Below, in pieces: positions 18,035-26,539 of a stretch of DNA of 64,000 bases. The stretch is taken from positions 1-64,000 of the forward strand of contig CBDDBH010000013.1 in the NCBI GenBank assembly GCA_965225625.1, in the 5' to 3' direction. The stretch's first letter is position 1. Every line of letters begins with the position of its first letter. The notes beneath the pieces are model-generated. The model worked only from the letters and a program-made list of their open reading frames with translations, ran no database searches and was not told the origin of the DNA. The translations under genes and the position numbers were made by a program. The DNA comes from CBDDBH01 sp965225625. Lineage in GTDB: Bacteria > Pseudomonadota > Gammaproteobacteria > JADZEE01.

Positions 18035-20335
18035 GTGAACCATCTGGAAAACCACATCGGTATCTGGATTGCAGCCCGCCGCTGGCAGGTCATTGTTATG
18101 ACGTTGCTAATCGTCGGTCTGGCGGGTTCCGGAATGTCGAAGCTGCAGTTAAACAACGACTATCGGATTTTCTTCGCCGCCGACAATCCAGAACTCCTCG
18201 CCAACGATGCGCTCGAAGCCACCTACATAAAAAGCGACAACCTGATCATTATCGTCGCGCCGAAGAACCACAATGTTTTTACGCCTACAAACCTGGCCAC
18301 TGTCGAGTTACTGACCAACGCCGCGTGGCAGATCCCGTACACCACACGCGTCGATTCCTTGAGCAACTTCCAACACACCGAGGCGCTGGGCGACGATCTT
18401 ATGGTCGGCGATTTGGTGAGAGATGCGGCGACATTGAACCCGGCTCAAATTGAGAAAATCAGAAAAATTGCCCTCACCGAGCCGTTGTTGAATGGCCAAA
18501 TGGTCGCTACCGACGGTTTTATCGCAATCATAAATGTCGTTGTCTCGACACCGGAAATCGATCAAACCGCCGAGGTCGAGTCAATCGTAGCTGCCACGCG
18601 CGCACTCCTGGACGATGCGCGTAGCAACCATCCCGACGCCGAATTTCACCTGTCCGGTGAGATCCTCATGGAACACAGTTTCATGGAGGCTTCGGTAGCC
18701 GATATCCAAAGCCTTGTGCCCTTAAGTGTTGTCGTCATGTTTGTCATTTTGGCATTGCTGTTGCGCTCTCTCGCCGCGGTGCTGTTGACGCTGACGGTGG
18801 TCATTTTTGCGGTCGTCACGGCAATGGGACTCGCCGGCCACGTCGGTTTGCCGATCACACCGGTGCTGGCAAGCGCACCCATCATCATCCTCACGGTAGC
18901 GGTCGCCAATTGCGTACATCTGGTCGTGACTTATACGCACGGCTTGCAGCAAGGACTAGAGTCCCAGCGGGCATTAGAGGAAAGTATCAGGGTCAATTTG
19001 CAGCCGGTTTTCCTCGCCAGCATGTCAACGGCCATCGGTTTTCTCAGCATGAACTTCGCGGATGTGCCGCCGTTCGCCCATCTGGGAAATACCGTCGCTG
19101 TGGGGATGATCGCCTCGTTTGTATTCGCGATCGCATTTCTTCCAGCAGTGACGGGATTACTGCCACATCGCGCGCCCGCCCGTGCGGCAGCGGTGGCCGG
19201 CCCCGACTCAATGGCCCAGATGGGAGAATTCGTCGTACGCAACCGACGCTGGCTGTTGCCAAGCGTCGGCAGCTTGATCGTCGCACTGGTTGCCTTTATA
19301 CCGGCTAATCAATTGGACGATGACTACGTCAAATATTTCGACGATTCGTTCGAATTTCGCCGAGCCACCGACTTCATGTTGGAGCACACCTCGGGTATTT
19401 ATGCCATAGATTTCTCCCTGTCAGCAAAGGAACCCGGAGGCATCAGCGAACCGGCATTTCTGCGCGAGGTCGAGCAATTCGGTCAATGGCTGCGCACTCA
19501 ACCGGAAGTTGCCCATATAAACTCGTTGACCGATACGTTCAAACGTCTCAACAAAAATCTGCATGGCGACGATGACGCCTGGTACAGGCTGCCGGACGAG
19601 CGGGAACTGGCGGCCCAGTATCTGTTGCTGTACGAGATGTCGCTGCCATACGGATTGGATTTGAATAATCAGATTAACGTCGACAAGTCGGCGATCCGAT
19701 TCAGGATATTGGCACACGCACTGTCGTCTAACGCACTCATCGCCCTCAACGATCGCGCGCAGGCGTGGCTTAACGAGAACACACATATCGACGCCAGCCG
19801 CGGCAGCGGGGCCATGGTCATGTTTGCGTATCTGGGCCGGCGCAATATTGCCAGCATGTTGACGGGAACCACGGTTGCTCTGGTCTTGATCTCATTCCTG
19901 CTGATCATCGCATTTCGATCGGTAAAAATTGGCTTAGTCAGCCTGGTGCCCAATCTGGCGCCTGCCGCGATGGGTTTTGGTTTATGGGGGATCTTCGTTG
20001 GCGAGGTTGGCATCGCCTTGTCTGTGGTGACAGGCATGACACTGGGCATCGTTGTCGACGATACCGTGCATTTTTTGAGCAAATACCTGCGCGCTCGGCG
20101 CGAGCAGCATGTCTCCAGCCCGCAAGCCGTTGTTTACGCTTTCAGAACGGTAGGCAGGGCTTTGCTGGTCACATCGCTGATGCTGGCTGCTGGTTTTCTG
20201 GTATTGTCCCTGTCCGGCTATAAGGTAAATGCCGCGATGGGGCTGTTGACTGCGATAATTATCGCGTTTGCATTGTTTGCGGACTTTATGTTTTTGCCCG
20301 CTTTATTAATGAAGGTAGAGGAAAATACGGAATGA
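18035..20335 (+). CDS. RND superfamily (MMPL-type) exporter
   Basis: Inner membrane transporter of 766 residues with the duplicated RND layout: one N-terminal helix, a periplasmic loop, five or six helices (about 225-375), another N-terminal-like helix near 405, a second loop, and a final helix block (about 610-760). The GMTLGIVVDDTVHFLSKY segment is the conserved helix 10 motif of MMPL/HpnN-like transporters. Relatives export lipids such as hopanoids, sterols or glycolipids using the proton gradient. The GTG start at 18035 is used. The stop overlaps the next gene in ATGA. With a LolA-like protein, a barrel and an MlaC-like protein downstream, the cargo is probably hydrophobic, but it cannot be named. 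Confidence 0.88.
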   Translation: MNHLENHIGIWIAARRWQVIVMTLLIVGLAGSGMSKLQLNNDYRIFFAADNPELLANDALEATYIKSDNLIIIVAPKNHNVFTPTNLATVELLTNAAWQIPYTTRVDSLSNFQHTEALGDDLMVGDLVRDAATLNPAQIEKIRKIALTEPLLNGQMVATDGFIAIINVVVSTPEIDQTAEVESIVAATRALLDDARSNHPDAEFHLSGEILMEHSFMEASVADIQSLVPLSVVVMFVILALLLRSLAAVLLTLTVVIFAVVTAMGLAGHVGLPITPVLASAPIIILTVAVANCVHLVVTYTHGLQQGLESQRALEESIRVNLQPVFLASMSTAIGFLSMNFADVPPFAHLGNTVAVGMIASFVFAIAFLPAVTGLLPHRAPARAAAVAGPDSMAQMGEFVVRNRRWLLPSVGSLIVALVAFIPANQLDDDYVKYFDDSFEFRRATDFMLEHTSGIYAIDFSLSAKEPGGISEPAFLREVEQFGQWLRTQPEVAHINSLTDTFKRLNKNLHGDDDAWYRLPDERELAAQYLLLYEMSLPYGLDLNNQINVDKSAIRFRILAHALSSNALIALNDRAQAWLNENTHIDASRGSGAMVMFAYLGRRNIASMLTGTTVALVLISFLLIIAFRSVKIGLVSLVPNLAPAAMGFGLWGIFVGEVGIALSVVTGMTLGIVVDDTVHFLSKYLRARREQHVSSPQAVVYAFRTVGRALLVTSLMLAAGFLVLSLSGYKVNAAMGLLTAIIIAFALFADFMFLPALLMKVEENTE

Positions 20336-21114
20336 AAAATTGGTTGTATTTGACGACGTTGTTAATGACGCTTCCTATTATCGCTGTCGCCGAGACGGCC
20401 GAAGAAAAAGGATTAGCGATCGCCATTGAAGCTGAGCAACGTGACACCGGCTGGACCGACATGCGCACAGATATGGAAATGACACTGCGTAACCGCCAGG
20501 GTCAGGAAAGTTTGCGGAAAATGAGCACTTCGACGTTGGAAATAGAGGGCGACGGTGATAAGAGCCTGACAATCTTCGATCAACCACGCGACGTCAAAGG
20601 CACGGCTTTTTTGAGCTTCACCCATGCTTTGGTCCCAGATGAACAATGGTTGTTTTTGCCGGCGTTGAAACGGGTGAAACGCATCTCATCGGCGAATAAG
20701 TCCGGTCCTTTCATGGGCAGTGAGTACGCTTTCGAAGATATCTCCTCTGACGAAATCGAAAAATATACTTACAAATGGCTGCGGGACGAGGCGGTAGATG
20801 GTCGCGATGCATTCGTGATCGAGCGAATTCCTCAGTACGAGCACTCGGGGTATACGCGGCAGATTGCCTGGGTTGATAAGGAAATGTATCGACCGGTAAA
20901 AGTGGAATATTACGACCGCAAAAATTCTTTGCTGAAGACAATGACGATAATTGGGTATAATACCTACCTCGACAAGTACTGGCGGGCAGACCGGATGGAG
21001 ATGGAAAATCACCAAACCGGCAAAAGCACCACCCTTACTTGGCAAAATTATAAATTCAAGACTGGTTTGACAGACCGAGACTTTGATCGCAACTCGCTCA
21101 AGCGGGCGCGTTGA
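20332..21114 (+). CDS. Outer membrane lipoprotein-sorting (LolA-like) periplasmic protein
   Basis: Protein of 260 residues with a clear signal peptide (cleavage after about 20, IAVAETAEEK). The rest matches the COG2834 LolA-like group that accompanies RND/MMPL exporters: segments SLTIFDQPRDVKGTAFLSF, DEQWLFLPALKRVKRISS and GPFMGSEYAFEDI. Such proteins are thought to carry lipidic cargo across the periplasm. Four-base overlap with the exporter gene implies coupled translation. It is not the housekeeping LolA. Confidence 0.85.
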   Translation: MKNWLYLTTLLMTLPIIAVAETAEEKGLAIAIEAEQRDTGWTDMRTDMEMTLRNRQGQESLRKMSTSTLEIEGDGDKSLTIFDQPRDVKGTAFLSFTHALVPDEQWLFLPALKRVKRISSANKSGPFMGSEYAFEDISSDEIEKYTYKWLRDEAVDGRDAFVIERIPQYEHSGYTRQIAWVDKEMYRPVKVEYYDRKNSLLKTMTIIGYNTYLDKYWRADRMEMENHQTGKSTTLTWQNYKFKTGLTDRDFDRNSLKRAR

Positions 21115-21152
21115 TTGGCTGTCAAATTATGGCTTGGACTAGCTCACAGAAC

Positions 21153-21276
21153 GCAGTAAGGAAAACCACTGACGGGCACACTGGTGCTTCGTACACAGTG
21201 GTTCCCGGGCGTTGGCTAGCCACCGCGGAAGCAGTCGATCCGCGGCGCCTTAGCCGCCCTCCGGGGGCCTTACTGC
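21153..21276 (+). promoter_or_regulatory. Structured leader with nested inverted repeats before the barrel gene
   Basis: The 165-base gap between the LolA-like and barrel genes can fold as a branched RNA. The outer stem is GCAGTAAGG (21153-21161) with CCTTACTGC (21268-21276), whose right arm ends three bases before the ATG. Inside it are AACCACTG (21164-21171) with CAGTGGTT (21196-21203), containing a small GCAC/GTGC hairpin at 21176-21187, and CCGCGG (21223-21228) with CCGCGG (21240-21245). The outer stem would cover the ribosome binding region. Pairing was found by eye; regulation is an inference. Confidence 0.45.
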
Positions 21277-21279
21277 TGT

Positions 21280-22479
21280 ATGCGAGCGACTAGAGCCCTT
21301 CTTAGCCTTGTCATCCTGATTGCTGTCTCCCACGCGGTGCGAGCCGAGTGGGAAGTATCGGGATCCCTTGGCCCGGAAATACGATGGTTTCCCCGCGAGG
21401 AGGCCGATCAGCGACAGCATTGTTGCGGCAACCTGTCGTTTTCCCTGCAACCTGAGTTCTACAAAGAGTGGGACGACGGTGATCAGAGTCTCCTTTTTGT
21501 GCCTTTTTTCCGCCTCGACCAGGGCGATGGCGCGCGCACGCACTTCGATATACGCGAATTGACCTGGTTGAAGGCTGGTTACAGCTGGGAGTTACGCCTG
21601 GGGATCCGCAAGGACTTCTGGGGTGTGGTCGAGTCCCAACATTTAGTCGATATCATCAATCAAAGTGACTTTATCGAGAATATCGACACTGAAGACAAAC
21701 TTGGTCAGCCGATGGTGAATCTGGCCTTAATCCGGGACTGGGGTACCGTAGATTTGTTTGTATTGCCATATTTCAGGGAACGTACTTTCGCCAGCAACGA
21801 GGGAAGATTGCGCACCCGCCCTGGCGTGGCCACCGATCTGGTCGAATACGAATCCTCTGCCGAAGAGCACCACGTCGACTTTGCGGTCCGTTGGTCCCAC
21901 GCAATAGGCGATTGGGACCTCGGCCTATCCCATTTTTACGGCACTTCGCGCGCCCCCCGGTTGCTGCCGCATGTGGTGCCCACCGGCGAACTGGTCTTGA
22001 TTCCGTACTATGACATCATTAACCAGACAGGGCTGGACGTACAGGCCACCAAGGGCGACTGGCTGTGGAAACTGGAGGTCATCCGCAGATCCGGCCAGGC
22101 CGACACTTTCGTGGCCATGACCGGCGGTTTTGAATATACCTTTATCGGCATATTCGACACGCTGATGGATCTGGGGGTATTAACGGAGTACTTGTACGAT
22201 GATCGAGGAGAGCGTGGCGCCGTCCCATTCCAGGATGACATACTCACCGGCATGCGGCTGTCGGTCAACGATGCGCAAAGCACAACGGCCCTGTTTGGCG
22301 TCATGATAGATCGTGATGATCGTGCCTGGTCGATGAATTTGGAGGCCAGTCGCCGCTTCGGCAACCGCTGGACAGTTGAACTGGAAGCCCGGTTCTTCGA
22401 AAATCTCGACGCCGGTAACGCCCAGTCTGCATTCAAAGACGACGATTACGTTCAAATACAAATATTTAGATATTTCTGA
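21280..22479 (+). CDS. Predicted outer membrane beta-barrel protein
   Basis: Protein of 399 residues with a signal peptide (about 1-22, ending VRAEW) and then alternating aromatic/hydrophobic strands throughout, finishing in the terminal phenylalanine signature IQIFRYF expected of an outer membrane barrel. No named family was recognised with certainty; it resembles the barrels found after RND/LolA-like pairs. The context suggests an outer membrane exit for the exporter upstream. Start ATG 21280 is preceded by no clear Shine-Dalgarno sequence except a GGGGG 12 bases away. Confidence 0.75.
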   Translation: MRATRALLSLVILIAVSHAVRAEWEVSGSLGPEIRWFPREEADQRQHCCGNLSFSLQPEFYKEWDDGDQSLLFVPFFRLDQGDGARTHFDIRELTWLKAGYSWELRLGIRKDFWGVVESQHLVDIINQSDFIENIDTEDKLGQPMVNLALIRDWGTVDLFVLPYFRERTFASNEGRLRTRPGVATDLVEYESSAEEHHVDFAVRWSHAIGDWDLGLSHFYGTSRAPRLLPHVVPTGELVLIPYYDIINQTGLDVQATKGDWLWKLEVIRRSGQADTFVAMTGGFEYTFIGIFDTLMDLGVLTEYLYDDRGERGAVPFQDDILTGMRLSVNDAQSTTALFGVMIDRDDRAWSMNLEASRRFGNRWTVELEARFFENLDAGNAQSAFKDDDYVQIQIFRYF

Positions 22480-22563
22480 TCGTTATCATAAACTTGGGGT
22501 TGTGGTCGGAACGCTGCGCGGAATGCCGTGTCCAATCCTAACAACGGTTATGAGAGGCAAATT

Positions 22564-23172
22564 ATGAGGGTTTTATTCAGCGCAATATGCGCGCTAGTCG
22601 CCTTAAGCAGCAGCGTGGCGGTAGCGGCGACGTCTGCAGAAGACGTTGTAAAAGCAACCACGCAACAAGTGATCGAAAGATTGCAGGAGGAGAAGCAGGG
22701 CGTGCGTCCTGATCCGCCGGACCTCTACATCGTCGTCAAGGAGTTGGTATTACCCCGTTTCGACTTTGCACGCATGTCACGCTGGGCGCTGGGCAAACAT
22801 TGGAAATCGCTTGATGAGGTCCAGCGTCAGCTGTTTTCCGAAGAATTCGGCGAATTGCTCGTCCGTGCCTATGCCAACGTTCTGCTTGAATATAATGACG
22901 AAAACTTTGCTTGCAGCCCGGCAGAGCCGATTGCTCACGGGGAGTTCGTTGTCGTCAGACAGGAAATCTCAAAACCGGACGGCAGTAAACCCTTGCCGGT
23001 GGACTACCGCATGCACTTTGCAGATTCACAGTGGAAAGTTGTCGACGTAGTAATCGATGGTGTGAGCCTGGTCGCGAATTACCGATCGGCTTTTGACAGC
23101 GAAATCCGCGCAAAAGGCTTCGAGGGCTTAATTCAAACCATGCAAAACCGCAACGGACACGGGCGAGGGTAG
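22564..23172 (+). CDS. MlaC/Ttg2D-family periplasmic lipid carrier
   Basis: Protein of 202 residues. ATG 22564 gives a signal peptide (MRVLFSAICALVALSSSVAVA) and follows GAGAGG by 6 bases; an upstream ATG at 22528 adds an unlikely extension. Family features: LVLPRFDFARMSRWALGKHW, QRQLFSEEFGELLVRAYANVL, WKVVDVVIDGVSLVANYRS, and KGFEGLIQTM. It is the last gene of the exporter cluster, with no MlaBDEF genes nearby, so it may serve the RND system rather than the standard Mla ABC transporter. Confidence 0.87.
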   Translation: MRVLFSAICALVALSSSVAVAATSAEDVVKATTQQVIERLQEEKQGVRPDPPDLYIVVKELVLPRFDFARMSRWALGKHWKSLDEVQRQLFSEEFGELLVRAYANVLLEYNDENFACSPAEPIAHGEFVVVRQEISKPDGSKPLPVDYRMHFADSQWKVVDVVIDGVSLVANYRSAFDSEIRAKGFEGLIQTMQNRNGHGRG

Positions 23173-23207
23173 GGCGCGCAAGGGCGCGTGACCGCTTTAC
23201 GGCCGGC

Positions 23208-23477
23208 CTATTGCAAGTTTGAGTCAACCGGCGCTTGGCCGGTCTGTTGATCCCGTATTTCGGCTAGTAATTCAATAATCTTCGCGAGACCGAAGAGCAG
23301 GATTATTCCAAGCAGACTGGTGAAAAATGCCCCCAGCATAAAGGCCCGGTAGATATCGCTTTCGACGACAAACGTGCCAAACAGACAACCCGCTGCCGTC
23401 GCAATCGCAATGCCACCGAGCAGCTGCAAGGTGCTGATAATTCCTGGAAGTGAGGCAGGCATGCTATCGACCCCCAT
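23208..23477 (-). CDS. Small two-helix membrane protein, unknown function
   Basis: An 89-residue protein with two hydrophobic helices at about 13-32 and 45-68 and a polar C-terminal tail. It is not recognised. It is convergent with the MlaC-like gene, whose stop is 35 bases away. Starts at 23477 and at the internal ATG 15 bases later are both possible. The even hydrophobic pattern makes it a plausible real gene, but nothing in the neighbourhood supports a role. Confidence 0.5.
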   Translation of the reverse strand: MGVDSMPASLPGIISTLQLLGGIAIATAAGCLFGTFVVESDIYRAFMLGAFFTSLLGIILLFGLAKIIELLAEIRDQQTGQAPVDSNLQ

Positions 23478-23900
23478 GAGCCACGACTAGGCGCAAAGAT
23501 GAAAATTAAATTATAGAAACAGCATTAGAATACACAGATAACTGGTTATAGACAAACAGTTTATATATCTTAAGTAAAATCAGAAAATAGATCCGCGGGC
23601 CGCTTAGAGATATCAGTGCGAGTTCTAGCTTGTTGCCTACGCATGGGTCTGATCCGGGTTCGCACGGAAATTCATTTGTCGCTGTACAGGCGTGGCTGAC
23701 AAGCTCAACGGCAAACACAGGTATAGCGGTTTAGCTGGACCAGTGCGTTGACCTGAAAAAGGTGAGTAGATACGCGAGCTGCTGTGCCGGCTACGGATCT
23801 CTAATATCCGTTATTTAACATAATATACATTATGCGAACCTAAAAAGGCCGGCCAGACAGCCATAACCGGCAATCCCGCACCACGACTAATCCAGTAGTT
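23478..23900. other. Gene-free region containing the dif site
   Basis: About 420 bases without a convincing gene. The left part (23505-23590) is AT-rich. The dif sequence sits at 23813-23840, near the 3' end of the NAD-kinase-like gene, followed by a GGCCGGCC palindrome near 23848. A 70-residue open frame at 23506-23718 has no signs of being coding. Confidence 0.6.
23813..23840 (-). other. dif: dif site, XerCD chromosome dimer resolution site
   Basis: On the minus strand this reads XerC arm GGTTCGCATAA, central hexamer TGTATA, XerD arm TTATGTTAAAT. E. coli dif has GGTGCGCATAA, TGTATA, TTATGTTAAAT, so 27 of 28 positions agree and the single change is in the outer XerC arm. It is in a non-coding gap, as expected. 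XerC and XerD recombine here to separate chromosome dimers with help from FtsK, so this window lies at the replication terminus. Confidence 0.93.
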
Positions 23901-24845
23901 TCAGCACGTAACCAGCTTTGCCTGTTGCGGCGCCAGTGTGATTTCCACGCGCGCGCCGGTGTTGAATGCGAGGAAGTCGGACTCGATGCCGTCGCTGAAT
24001 ATAACGCCGTTGTTTCCCATCTGCGATTCGACGATCAGTGATTGCTTGCGACCGAATTGGCCGTGCACCAGTGTGGTTCCGGTGGTCAAACTCGGGAACG
24101 GTTCGCGCACCGAATACACCAGCTGGTCTGTATCCCACGGCAAGCGTGGGAATTCGGCCGGCGGGACGACTTTGCCGCCCAAGTGCTCAATCACACCCGC
24201 AGCACCTGCGTAGATTGACTGCAGCCAGCCGGTCGAGCCGGCGCCGGTCGAAACCAGGATGCCGCTGGACGACTGATCCTCGGCCTGCTCACCAATGTGC
24301 AAGCGGTAACGCGCGGATACATGGCTTTGCGCGCCGATGAAGAAATCATTGAAAGCCAAAAGCTGCTGACCATCGTCCAGCGTCGCTCGAGCCAAGGTGA
24401 CATTTACCTGATTGGCGCGGTCGCCAGCGTGGATGGCAGCTAAGCCAGCATCCAGGGTATCCACCGTGAACGGCAACAACACACCGTCAAATCGCTCGGG
24501 ATCGGGATTTACCGCCAGAATAGGCTGTCCGTCTAGATACTTTGCCGTATTGGACACCAGGCCATCCTGCCCCACGGTGATAACGAGGTCGTTCGCGCCA
24601 AAGGTGAATTGGGGCAGCATGGCGCGTTCTATGAGCTGCCATTTGCCCATCGAGGACATGGTTCGGCAAACCCGCTCAACGACCGCCGTTTGCTTGTCAT
24701 GTGCCAGTTTTACCGGCGCAAACGGTTGTCCGGCATGCTCCAGGTAAAACTGCGCTTGGGACATCGTGGTAAAACGCTCCAACAGTTCCTGCAAATGGGT
24801 TTTGCGCGTCACGACCACCGCTTTGTCGAATGCACGATCAGACAT
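23901..24845 (-). CDS. NAD kinase-like protein
   Basis: Protein of 314 residues with the NAD kinase/diacylglycerol kinase-like fold. The usual GGDGT motif reads GQDGL in VITVGQDGLVSNTAKY, keeping the Asp; the NE motif position reads ND in LAFNDFFIG; the nucleotide loop SSGILVSTGAGSTGW corresponds to the STPTGSTAY loop. It may phosphorylate NAD(H) or a related nucleotide, or have another activity. ATG 24845 is preferred; a TTG at 24860 overlaps the SPFH stop. It is the last gene of the Nudix-SPFH operon. It is not the general housekeeping NAD kinase form. Confidence 0.75.
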   Translation of the reverse strand: MSDRAFDKAVVVTRKTHLQELLERFTTMSQAQFYLEHAGQPFAPVKLAHDKQTAVVERVCRTMSSMGKWQLIERAMLPQFTFGANDLVITVGQDGLVSNTAKYLDGQPILAVNPDPERFDGVLLPFTVDTLDAGLAAIHAGDRANQVNVTLARATLDDGQQLLAFNDFFIGAQSHVSARYRLHIGEQAEDQSSSGILVSTGAGSTGWLQSIYAGAAGVIEHLGGKVVPPAEFPRLPWDTDQLVYSVREPFPSLTTGTTLVHGQFGRKQSLIVESQMGNNGVIFSDGIESDFLAFNTGARVEITLAPQQAKLVTC

Positions 24846-24856
24846 GCTCGTCCGTC

Positions 24857-25738
24857 TCAAGCCTGCTTGGAATCAGCCACCCAGGTAACCACTTTACTCA
24901 GTAAATCCGGGGTGATACTCAAATTGGCGATTGTGCCAGCGTTGCCGGCCCACTCCCGCAGCGCCAATCCGATCAGTGCCTGCGGCGGCAGCGCGCCGTA
25001 AGGACTCAGTTTCAGTTCATCGGCCTTGGCCTCGGCCTCTGCCAGCGCAAGGTTATTGCGCGCCTGGGTGTCCACTAACTTGCTCCGGCGATTTTCTATC
25101 TCCACCTCGGTATTGATTTCGCTTTCCCGGATCTTACGTTCCTCGGCGACCGCGGCGGCGCGCCGCGCATAAATAGCTTGATCGGCGCGTTTATGCAGCG
25201 CCTCGCGGTGATCGGTTTCCAGCGCTTTTTGCATCTCAGACGTCGCTTTGACGGCGTGGAAATGGAGATTTTCCAGGTGGATCCCCAGTGCCTGCAACAC
25301 CGGAGCGGCGCCTATTTCTGAGTACACCGAAGTGGCCAGGTGTTTGACCCGGGTCAGTGCCTGTTCGAACTCCATGTCATTGGTAAGGCTGCGTGTTTGC
25401 GATTGAACCGCGTTCACGACCCTTTGTATTAGCTTGTCCGGATCGTCACTTCGGTAGCGGCCGGTGGCTGGGTCTATGGTGTAATCCAGGCGTCCGGCAA
25501 TGACCAAAGGCTGCTCTAATCGGTAGGTTAAAGAGCCCTGTATGGTGATCTCCTGATAATTCGCGGTGGTTTCATTGAAAATAAACGGGGCTTCCTGGCT
25601 GGCTAAAGGCACCACGGCTATTGAGGTGTTCCACGGCCAGTACCAGAAATTGATGCCAGCTCCGCTGGCTTCGATTTCACCGGCCCGATAACGGATAATA
25701 TAGAGGTTAGGCGTTCCTTTAAAATACTTTAATATCAT
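24857..25738 (-). CDS. SPFH/Band 7 domain protein
   Basis: Protein of 293 residues. An SPFH domain covers about 20-180 (INFWYWPWNTSIAVVPL, YQEITIQGSLTYRL), followed by an alanine/glutamate-rich helical coiled region (about 175-245, AEERKIRESEINTEVEIENR) and a short C-terminal domain. There is no obvious N-terminal transmembrane helix, so membrane association would be peripheral. It lies between a Nudix gene and a NAD-kinase-like gene. SPFH proteins form membrane scaffolds; the partner here is unknown. Confidence 0.82.
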   Translation of the reverse strand: MILKYFKGTPNLYIIRYRAGEIEASGAGINFWYWPWNTSIAVVPLASQEAPFIFNETTANYQEITIQGSLTYRLEQPLVIAGRLDYTIDPATGRYRSDDPDKLIQRVVNAVQSQTRSLTNDMEFEQALTRVKHLATSVYSEIGAAPVLQALGIHLENLHFHAVKATSEMQKALETDHREALHKRADQAIYARRAAAVAEERKIRESEINTEVEIENRRSKLVDTQARNNLALAEAEAKADELKLSPYGALPPQALIGLALREWAGNAGTIANLSITPDLLSKVVTWVADSKQA

Positions 25739-25755
25739 TTCGTATATCTCTGTAT

Positions 25756-26421
25756 TTATTTAATAATATTTACTTTTTTTCGATCGATAACACGATACAA
25801 AGCCGCTGGCCTGTGGGCCCCGTCATGTGCCTTCTCTCCGGTGGGTTCAATCTGCTGCAGAGCCAGCACTCGTTTACGAAAGTTGCGTTTGTCGAGCACT
25901 TCTCCCAGCACAATTTCGTAGACCTGCTGTAATTGACTCAGGGTGAAGATGCTGGGCATGAACTGGAAAGCGATGGTGGAGTAGTCAAGTTTGGCGCTTA
26001 GCCGCGAATGCGCCATTGCAACGATTTCCCCGTGATCAAAAGCCAATGGCGGCAACTCACCCAAACCAAACCAACCGACGGCATCTGCGTCGCTGGCCGC
26101 CCTCACCTCAAGTCGGTCAGAAGGGATCAGGGCGAAATACGCGACTGTGATTACTCTCTCACGCGGGTCACGCTCGGGTGTACCAAAGGTATAAAGTTGC
26201 TCGAGATAGATCCCGCTCACCCCCGTTTCCTCTAAGAGTTCACGCTGAGCGCCCTCCTCCAGGCTCTCGTCAACCTCGACGAAACCACCAGGCAAGGCCC
26301 AGGCGCCGGCATACGGGTCGCCAGCGCGCTTAATGAGCAGTAGCTTGAGTTCATTATTGCGAATCGTAAAAACCACGATATCGGTCGTAACGGCAGGGTG
26401 CGCGTATTCGTATTGGTACAT
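25756..26421 (-). CDS. Nudix hydrolase with NrtR-like C-terminal domain
   Basis: Protein of 221 residues. The Nudix box is complete at 46-68, GFVEVDESLEEGAQ then RELLEETGV with catalytic R60, E61, E64 and E65. The C-terminal third (FTLSQLQQVYEIVLGEVLDKRNFRKRVL, shown by its key residues from 165 on) is the winged-helix type found in NrtR regulators and ADP-ribose pyrophosphatases. It could hydrolyse ADP-ribose or NADH, control transcription, or both. It is the first gene of an operon with SPFH and NAD-kinase-like genes; its promoter carries a palindromic site, consistent with self-regulation. Confidence 0.85.
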   Translation of the reverse strand: MYQYEYAHPAVTTDIVVFTIRNNELKLLLIKRAGDPYAGAWALPGGFVEVDESLEEGAQRELLEETGVSGIYLEQLYTFGTPERDPRERVITVAYFALIPSDRLEVRAASDADAVGWFGLGELPPLAFDHGEIVAMAHSRLSAKLDYSTIAFQFMPSIFTLSQLQQVYEIVLGEVLDKRNFRKRVLALQQIEPTGEKAHDGAHRPAALYRVIDRKKVNIIK

Positions 26422-26432
26422 AACATTAGTTC

Positions 26433-26473
26433 GTGTTGAATTGACACTTAATAAGATAGTGTTTTATAAACAC
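26433..26473. promoter_or_regulatory. Tandem operator candidates for the Nudix operon
   Basis: Site 1 at 26459-26473 reads GTGTTT-TAT-AAACAC, a perfect inverted repeat filling the spacer of the promoter. Site 2 at 26433-26447 reads GTGT-TGAATTG-ACAC and overlaps the predicted transcription start. Their centres are 26 bases apart. A repressor bound at either would block RNA polymerase. The NrtR-like product of the first gene is the obvious candidate, by inference. Confidence 0.55.
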
Positions 26474-26481
26474 GAAGTCAA
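26453..26481 (-). promoter_or_regulatory. Sigma70-type promoter of the Nudix-SPFH-NAD kinase-like operon
   Basis: On the minus strand a -35 TTGACT (26481-26476) and a -10 TATCTT (26458-26453) are separated by exactly 17 bases. The predicted transcript would start near 26446, about 25 bases before the ATG at 26421. The spacer is occupied by a perfect palindrome (see the operator entry). Confidence 0.65.
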
Positions 26482-26539
26482 GGTTTGATACCGTGCACCC
26501 ATCACACTCGGCGGAGCGGTTTTTATAATTGGTGGTGCT

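Noticed and set aside
23506..23718. 70-codon frame in the gap before dif
   Set aside because: AT-rich, no start context and no recognisable protein features.
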